NCBI GenBank assembly: GCA_031287585.1
Contig: JAITST010000150.1
Span: 1-7,428, forward strand
Direction of reading: 5' to 3'
From: Planctomycetaceae bacterium
GTDB taxonomy: Bacteria > Planctomycetota > Planctomycetia > Pirellulales > Thermoguttaceae
DNA: 7,428 bases
The translations under genes and the position numbers were made by a program. This document shows, piece by piece, positions 1-4,657 of this stretch. Under the pieces are notes generated by a model, which searched no databases, was not told the DNA's origin, and worked only from the letters and a program-made list of their open reading frames with translations. Numbering within the stretch: the first letter of the stretch is position 1; every line of letters begins with the position of its first letter.

Positions 1-2436
1 CAAAACAACCCGCTCGTTTTCATATAAATCGTTAACCGTATTTGTATTAACAAAACGTCCGGTTTCAGAAAGCATATAATAGGATTCTATGTCCGCTCCT
101 TTCCAGTATTCTACATCACTTTTTCGTTTGCACTTGCCTTCATACAACAAACGGGAACTCAAATCTGATTTACCTTTTTCATATAAACCAATATCGACAC
201 ACTGATAATTTATCCCGGCATCTTTGAATGTTATCACGTTTTCAAAAAAAGTTTCACCATCTTTTAATTCTCTGAAAAAAGCGACGAACGATTCGGCAAC
301 CGTTTTGTAATAATTGTATTGGTCAATTTTTGTATAATTCGCTTTTTCGAGTAAAATGAGACGTTGCCCCTCGTTTTTTGCGGATGTTGTGTCGAAGAAA
401 CGAACTTTATGATTACGTCTTGCCTTTTCTTTTTTTACAAGAAAAATGCTGCAAGGTGCAACAACTTTTGACGAAAAAACATTATCGCCGATATTCCAAA
501 GGTAATTTATCGTTGTGTTATTCCGTACAAAACGTCTTATATCAACATAACGCGGTTGAAATAGAAATGCACTCGGTACAATCATTCCAATACGTCCGCC
601 GTCCTTGACTAACGAACACGCTTTTTCAATAAAAATCTTGAAACTGTCTTTATGATTTTCTGTACTATGAGGGTAGTGCGTCTCAAAATAGGAAGCATAA
701 GGAAATATGTCCGCTCCCCAAGGCGGGTTACATATTATTAAATCCATTCCTTTCTCTCGTTTGAATACTTGCGGAAATTCGTATTTCCAATCGAAGGCGT
801 TAATTTTTATTTGCTCTTGTTCGCTAAATTGGAAATTGCTCTGTTGATAAAAATCGTTGCCAATCAAACTGTTGCCGCACCTGATATTGCTGTCAATGTT
901 CGGTAAAACCTTTTCGTGAAAAAGCCGTTGCGTGTTTTCAATGCTCGCTTCCGTTTCGCCTTCGACACATTTTATCAGCAAACTCAACTTGGCAACTTCA
1001 ACGGCAATCATATCAATATCTACACCGAAGATATTGTTAAGCAAAATCTTTTTCTTTTCCGTTGTCGTTAATTGATAGTCCGGTGTCAATGTGTCTATTT
1101 TCAATCCTCTTGATTTGACCTTGCCGTTATCATAATCATTCGCAAAATAATAATTCTTATGCCAATCGAGTAAAAATTGATATGCTCCCAAAAGGAAAAT
1201 ACCACAGCCGCAGGCGGGGTCAACGATTTTAATTTTCGCAACTTCCTGCGGTGTTTTTCCTTTAATTAACTTTCCGACAGTGTTTTCAACAATGTAATCG
1301 ACAATATATTGCGGTGTATAATACACTCCGCCCGCTTTGCGGACTTCCGGTTTTTCTTCGACCTTGACATTCTTTCCCGATGAAGTCAAACGAATCGTCT
1401 TGCCGAGAAATTGTTCATAAACACTGCCGAGGATTTCAATCGGAATCTGTGAAAAATTGTATGGACTAGGATAATATAATTCACTAATGATTGTTTTCAG
1501 AACCGTATCTTCAACAGTTATTTTTTCGCTGACTTTATCCCGGTCGAAATTGAACAAGCCGGAGTTATATTTTTCGTCCGCACGCTGAAAAAGCGTAATA
1601 AGTTTTTTATAACATTGATTCGATTCAATCGTCTTTTTCAAGTTGCCGAAAGGTTCGATTTTTCGGGACTCCACCAATCGCAGAAAAACAATCCGGTTGA
1701 GAATTTCCTGAACGGCGAAATTCAAATCCTCTTCGTTGATGCCTTGATTCGTTCTGCAAATAGACCTCGCTAAAACCTCCCTCCAATCTTCTAATAGTTG
1801 CAAAAACGCTTCGTCAACAGTTACGATTCCTTGTTTATCGCCGTTGTCTTTAAGATATTTTTCCAGTGAACCGCGCAGGACGTTGTTATACTCAAACGTA
1901 TTCCAGAGAAAATCAAAACCATCTTGCCAATCGCCGTGCGTTTTTGTTTCTCCGAAATTCTCGAATGTCAAATAGGTCAATCGGGCAACGTGCGGTTTAT
2001 CTTTGACGTTCGGTTTTTTTGTACAATCATAGACGGCGAATTCCTTGAAGTTGGTCAGTATGCTTATCGTAACCTCTTTTTTACTCCAACCGTACCGCCG
2101 CAACTGAAATGCTGCTTCTTGATTATTTTTGATATTAACGCTCGGTTTCTTTGCCTCGACGTAAAAGAGAACGGTTTTGCCGAGCCGAAAAGCATAATCG
2201 GCGGCTTTACTGTTGCCGTCAACGATTACATTATCTTCGAGAATGACTTCACGATAAGATTCCGCGAGTCCCTTTTTATTTCCGATGTCCCAACCGAGAG
2301 CCGTGAACAGGTCATCGAGAAAATCGCGGCGGGTGTTCGCTTCGTCATAATGCGCATTTTCATACGTCCCGATTTGCGAGCGGTATTTTTCAACGAGTTC
2401 AGCGATTTTTTGTCGTGCGGCTTCTTTGGTCATCAT
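1..2436 (-). CDS. Type IIG (Eco57I-like) restriction-modification enzyme, nuclease-methylase fusion, C-terminus beyond window
   Basis: This frame is open from the ATG at 2436 to the left edge: 812 codons without a stop. Fused enzymes of this type cut foreign DNA and methylate adenine in their own recognition site. Residues 1-150 form a type-I-R-like PD-(D/E)xK nuclease: D80, then E94-A-K96 in FYVEAK, then Q111xxxY115. Residues about 160-360 are a helical linker. The N6-adenine methylase core follows: motif X-like GGVYYTPQYIVDYI (369-382), SAM-binding VDPACGCGIFLLGAY (405-419), acidic FGVDIDMIAVE (470-480), catalytic NPPW (570-573) and IGMIVPSAF (616-624). Residues from about 670 would begin the target-recognition region. 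Such proteins usually run to roughly 950-1250 residues, so the specificity part is mostly missing because of the window edge. A stop at 2464-2466 bounds the frame upstream. ATG 2436 or 2433 is the start; neither has a clear ribosome-binding site. Recognition sequence unknown. The codons are more A/T-rich than the genes to the right, consistent with a transferred defence gene. Confidence 0.9.
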   Translation of the reverse strand, partial: MMTKEAARQKIAELVEKYRSQIGTYENAHYDEANTRRDFLDDLFTALGWDIGNKKGLAESYREVILEDNVIVDGNSKAADYAFRLGKTVLFYVEAKKPSVNIKNNQEAAFQLRRYGWSKKEVTISILTNFKEFAVYDCTKKPNVKDKPHVARLTYLTFENFGETKTHGDWQDGFDFLWNTFEYNNVLRGSLEKYLKDNGDKQGIVTVDEAFLQLLEDWREVLARSICRTNQGINEEDLNFAVQEILNRIVFLRLVESRKIEPFGNLKKTIESNQCYKKLITLFQRADEKYNSGLFNFDRDKVSEKITVEDTVLKTIISELYYPSPYNFSQIPIEILGSVYEQFLGKTIRLTSSGKNVKVEEKPEVRKAGGVYYTPQYIVDYIVENTVGKLIKGKTPQEVAKIKIVDPACGCGIFLLGAYQFLLDWHKNYYFANDYDNGKVKSRGLKIDTLTPDYQLTTTEKKKILLNNIFGVDIDMIAVEVAKLSLLIKCVEGETEASIENTQRLFHEKVLPNIDSNIRCGNSLIGNDFYQQSNFQFSEQEQIKINAFDWKYEFPQVFKREKGMDLIICNPPWGADIFPYASYFETHYPHSTENHKDSFKIFIEKACSLVKDGGRIGMIVPSAFLFQPRYVDIRRFVRNNTTINYLWNIGDNVFSSKVVAPCSIFLVKKEKARRNHKVRFFDTTSAKNEGQRLILLEKANYTKIDQYNYYKTVAESFVAFFRELKDGETFFENVITFKDAGINYQCVDIGLYEKGKSDLSSRLLYEGKCKRKSDVEYWKGADIESYYMLSETGRFVNTNTVNDLYENERVVL

Positions 2437-2459
2437 AGTATTTCTGTTCGTGGTATGGC

Positions 2460-2534
2460 TCAATTATCTTCTTCAACGATGGCGATTTCGTCCTCCGTTA
2501 AACCGTAAAGTTGTTGAGTTTGTGGATTTTGCAT
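2460..2534 (-). pseudogene. 24-codon remnant with the C-terminal tail signature of Type IIG enzymes
   Basis: A short frame runs from ATG 2534 to TGA 2460 and ends 23 bases before the start of the R-M gene, in a different frame. Its peptide contains QQLYGLTEDEIAIVEE. From memory, LYGLTEEEIxIVE-type strings are the typical last residues of Eco57I/TaqI-like restriction-methylases. The frame is closed upstream by an in-frame TGA at 2544-2546, so no longer protein is attached. I infer the 3' remnant of a second, tandem R-M gene whose body was lost; alternatively it is a short translated leader that couples to the downstream start. No ribosome-binding site is visible at its ATG. The peptide match is recognition, not an alignment, so the call is tentative. 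Confidence 0.4.
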
Positions 2535-2650
2535 AACTGATTTTCAACATAAAAAAGGGTATTGACCGCGAGAGTGACTTATTGATGGGGGACTGTTGGT
2601 AAATGGATGAGGAATACGGACAAAAACACCCGTAAAGTATTTTATCAGTT

Positions 2651-2900
2651 ATTTGGTGTTGTGCAAGGTTTTTTATAAAGTGTCCAAGGATTCAGTAGAA
2701 AGTAGCAAAATTTTTACGCACCCTTTTGAAACGGATTTGACTGCGTCTCTGATTTGCGATAAAATACTCTGTTGACAATCCATTGTCGGAAGTGGGGGCG
2801 GAGGTGAATGTCTGTTTTTTGTGCTTACATCTTACACCGAACACCCACTTTTTTGCAAGAGCAAAATTTGGAAGGTGCAAAACGAAAGTTTTTTAGAAGT
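2651..2900. repeat. Imperfect direct repeat flanking a 183-base segment
   Basis: The copy at 2651-2682 and the copy at 2866-2900 share blocks in the same order: ATTTGG, then GTGCAA after 3-4 bases, then GTTTTTTA, then a roughly AAGT end. The distance between the last two blocks differs by five bases. The copies enclose bases 2683-2865. The blocks are visible by eye; their meaning is not. They could be paired binding sites, a decayed duplication or target-site-like flanks of a lost insert, and chance in A/T-rich DNA is possible. Confidence 0.35.
2774..2787. promoter_or_regulatory. Perfect palindrome GACAAT-cc-ATTGTC, possible operator
   Basis: A 6+2+6 inverted repeat sits about 140 bases upstream of the chorismate mutase start and overlaps a TTGACA string. 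Dimeric repressors bind such sites, but there is no second copy in the window and no adjacent regulator gene. Assignment as an operator is only a guess. Confidence 0.2.
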
Positions 2901-2927
2901 TGCCTTTAACATTCACGACCAATAACT

Positions 2928-3371
2928 ATGACACTATACTTACGCGGTGTACGCGGTGCTACTACTGTTGACGACAATTCGTCTGCGGCTATTTTGAAAG
3001 GGACGCGTGAACTTTTGGCGTTGATGATTCGTTCAAACGACATTGACCCCAGCGATGTTTGCAGCGTGTTCTTCACGACGACCCGTGACCTCGACGCAGA
3101 GTTTCCCGCACTCGCGGCACGTCAACTCAATTGGATGTCTGTCCCGCTGATGTGCGGTAACGAGATGCCTGTTCCCGGTGCGTTACAAAAGTGCATTCGT
3201 GTTTTGATTCACTGGAACACGACAAAAAATCCGAGCGAAATCATTCACGTTTACATCCGCGACGCGGTACGTCTGCGACCCGATATACTTTCGTTACCGC
3301 CCGTTGACTGGAACGAACTAAACGCATGGATTGATGAGAATATCAACGCAACAATTCATTCAAGCAGGTAA
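2928..3371 (+). CDS. aroH: Chorismate mutase, AroH type
   Basis: Chorismate mutase converts chorismate to prephenate, the branch point to phenylalanine and tyrosine, in the cytoplasm. The 147-residue product matches the monofunctional trimeric AroH fold of Bacillus subtilis (about 127 residues). Against the remembered B. subtilis protein the active-site residues are all present: R9 in RGVRGATT (Arg7), F59 and R65 (Phe57, Arg63), C76 and E79 in MCGNEM (Cys75, Glu78), R91 in KCIRV (Arg90), Y109 in HVYI (Tyr108) and R117 in RLRPD (Arg116). The enzyme should be active. Its C-terminus is about 20 residues longer than the Bacillus form and rich in acidic and polar residues (from about 124). The ATG at 2928 puts RGVRG at the expected distance from the N-terminus; no ribosome-binding site precedes it. 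The O-methyltransferase starts 19 bases after the stop, suggesting co-transcription. Confidence 0.93.
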   Translation: MTLYLRGVRGATTVDDNSSAAILKGTRELLALMIRSNDIDPSDVCSVFFTTTRDLDAEFPALAARQLNWMSVPLMCGNEMPVPGALQKCIRVLIHWNTTKNPSEIIHVYIRDAVRLRPDILSLPPVDWNELNAWIDENINATIHSSR

Positions 3372-3390
3372 TTAACCCCCTAATCAAACA

Positions 3391-4401
3391 ATGACAAACC
3401 AAACATCAATTGATAAACTTCGCCGCGTTTCGTCGGCGTATCAGGAAACTTGTGTATTAGCGGCTGCTGGTGAACTTGATTTGTTTACCGCGATATTGCA
3501 GAATGGAAGTCCACTCACGGCGGAACGGCTCGCCGCGTTTTGTGGTGTTGACTGCCGCGCGTTGACGGTGTTGCTCGACGCACTCGCGGCGGCTGGTTAT
3601 CTGGTTAAGAACAACGGTTCTTACGCGGTTGCTGGCGAGTACGTAGAATTACTCGACAGTCGCAGTCCGTCAACATACGTTCCGATGATACGTCACCTGG
3701 CAAACGTTCAACGCGCGTGGACGCAACTCGCTCGTACTGTGAAAACCGGCACGCGAACCGATACGCCGCCGAGTATTCTTGGTGCTGACGAAGACAACGT
3801 TTCGTTCATCTGGGCGATGAACTCCGTTGCGGGAACATTGGTCGAGCCGACTATTGAATCGTTACGAAACGCTAACCTCCTGACATTCAAAAACTTCATC
3901 GACATCGGCGGTGCGTCGGGAACTTATACGCAAGCGTTTTTGCGGGCATTACCGGAATCGCGGGCGGCGATTTTTGATTTGCCGGTCGGAATCGCGGCGG
4001 CACGGAAACGTTTCATTGGCTCTGAATTTGAACAACGGGTAACGTTAATCGAAGGCGATATCTTTAACAATGATTTTCCGACTGGCTTCGACTTCGCGTG
4101 GATAAGTGCGATTATTCATCAGTTTGACCGTGCGGAGAGTTGCGCGTTGTACCGGAAAACGTGGGACTCGCTCAAAAGCGGCGGCGTTGTCGCGGTACGT
4201 GATTTCGTGATGAGTAGTGACCGTACATCGCCGCGTGACGGGGCGTTGTTTGGAATAAATATGCTTGTCGAAACGCCGCACGGAATGGTTTACACGTTCG
4301 ACGAAATCAAGTCCGACCTAGAATCTGTCGGTTTTGAAAACGTGAAGTTGGCTGTGCCGTTAGATACGATGTCAGCAGTGGTAACGGCGACAAAGAAGTG
4401 A
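3391..4401 (+). CDS. SAM-dependent O-methyltransferase, family 2 (acetylserotonin/hydroxyneurosporene methyltransferase-like)
   Basis: This 336-residue protein has the usual length and layout of plant-COMT-like family-2 methyltransferases. Residues 8-90 form the winged-helix dimerisation domain (LAAAGELDLF, LTAERLAAFCGVD, LLDALAAAGYL). Residues 165-336 form the Rossmann catalytic domain with SAM-binding FIDIGGASG (169-177), the DLP segment (196-198), EGDIF (221-225), the candidate general base H243 in IIHQFD, and the family's RDFVM...GALFGINMLVETP block (270-296). Members methylate hydroxyl groups on small, often aromatic molecules, so a chorismate- or tyrosine-derived substrate is conceivable given the neighbour. 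The substrate is not readable from sequence. The gene lies 19 bases behind chorismate mutase, shares its base composition and lacks a clear Shine-Dalgarno sequence, so translational coupling is possible. The inverted-repeat element begins 11 bases after its stop and could help end the transcript. Confidence 0.88.
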   Translation: MTNQTSIDKLRRVSSAYQETCVLAAAGELDLFTAILQNGSPLTAERLAAFCGVDCRALTVLLDALAAAGYLVKNNGSYAVAGEYVELLDSRSPSTYVPMIRHLANVQRAWTQLARTVKTGTRTDTPPSILGADEDNVSFIWAMNSVAGTLVEPTIESLRNANLLTFKNFIDIGGASGTYTQAFLRALPESRAAIFDLPVGIAAARKRFIGSEFEQRVTLIEGDIFNNDFPTGFDFAWISAIIHQFDRAESCALYRKTWDSLKSGGVVAVRDFVMSSDRTSPRDGALFGINMLVETPHGMVYTFDEIKSDLESVGFENVKLAVPLDTMSAVVTATKK

Positions 4402-4411
4402 TTGAGCATTT

Positions 4412-4560
4412 CTTAAAACTCAATTTTAACCGCAGAGTTCGCAGAGAAACGCAGAGATTTTATTTTGAAAATCTTTTGTAATGATTTATAATAGAGTAAG
4501 TTACAAAAAAATGCTACTCCGCGATTCTTTGCGTTCGCTACATTAAAAAAGAGTTTTTAG
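4412..4560. repeat. Nested inverted-repeat intergenic element with GCAGAG units
   Basis: Three GCAGAG hexamers occur at 4432, 4441 and 4451, preceded by AACC. The 23 bases 4434-4456 pair with 4517-4539 as an inverted copy at 17 of 23 positions. An outer arm, 4412-4421, pairs with 4551-4560 at 9 of 10 positions. An inner arm, ttttgtaa (4474-4481), pairs perfectly with ttacaaaa (4501-4508). The whole can fold as one long interrupted hairpin between the methyltransferase and glycosidase genes. From memory, AACCGCAGAGN(2-3)CGCAGAG strings are a dispersed intergenic repeat in many bacterial genomes. This looks like one decayed copy, possibly doubling as a terminator. It is not a CRISPR, since the units are only six bases long and 9-10 bases apart. 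Confidence 0.65.
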
Positions 4561-4643
4561 AGATTTCCGATTGATAACCGTAACCAATTAAATTTTCCCG
4601 ATTTTATCCCATTCGTTCACATCTTTTTCACACACAAATTTTT

Positions 4644-4657
4644 GGAGAAATTTTCTC
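4644..4657 (+). promoter_or_regulatory. Ribosome-binding site of the glycosidase inside a palindrome
   Basis: GGAG at 4644-4647 lies ten bases before the ATG at 4658 and fixes that start, which is followed by a good signal peptide. The thirteen bases 4645-4657 (GAGAAA-t-TTTCTC) are a perfect palindrome that spans the ribosome-binding site and reaches the start codon. A five-bp stem with a three-base loop could partly hide GGAG. Whether this regulates translation is inference. It is the only convincing Shine-Dalgarno sequence in the window. Confidence 0.55.

Larger units (their letters stand above)
2535..2927. other. Divergent intergenic region, no gene supported
   Basis: This 393-base stretch separates the minus-strand R-M locus from the plus-strand chorismate mutase, so promoters for both directions should lie here. 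I can only offer a weak minus-strand candidate: TAAAAT (plus bases 2639-2644) with TTGCAC 16 bases upstream (2661-2666). The -35 box is poor and the site is about 200 bases from the R-M start. On the plus strand TTGACA occurs at 2772-2777 but has no matching -10 at proper spacing. The region also holds an imperfect direct repeat (2651-2682 and 2866-2900), a palindrome (2774-2787) and a short ttttgc/gcaaaa hairpin (2851-2866). A 62-codon minus-strand frame (2692-2880) starts at TTG and looks like chance. Confidence 0.6.

Noticed and set aside
378..608. 76-codon plus-strand frame
   Set aside because: It is antisense to the methylase domain of the R-M gene and has no family features.
1924..2508. 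194-codon plus-strand frame
   Set aside because: It lies antisense to the N-terminal nuclease domain of the R-M gene, which has clear motifs in its own frame. The antisense peptide has no recognisable features.
2639..2666. Minus-strand promoter for the R-M gene (TTGCAC, 16 bases, TAAAAT)
   Set aside because: Only three of six -35 bases match, and the site is about 200 bases from the start codon. In A/T-rich DNA such matches are common, so it is mentioned only as a weak candidate.
2851..2866. ttttgc-aaga-gcaaaa hairpin as a terminator
   Set aside because: Six A/T-rich base pairs and no T-run on either useful side make it too weak to support.
2692..2880. 62-codon minus-strand frame in the intergenic region
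   Set aside because: It uses a TTG start, has no ribosome-binding site, no recognisable motif and a basic low-information peptide. It occupies mainly the segment between the direct repeats and could be reconsidered if conserved in relatives.
4432..4456. GCAGAG triplicate as a CRISPR-like array
   Set aside because: The units are six bases at 9-10 base spacing with no spacers. The inverted copy downstream points to a palindromic repeat instead.
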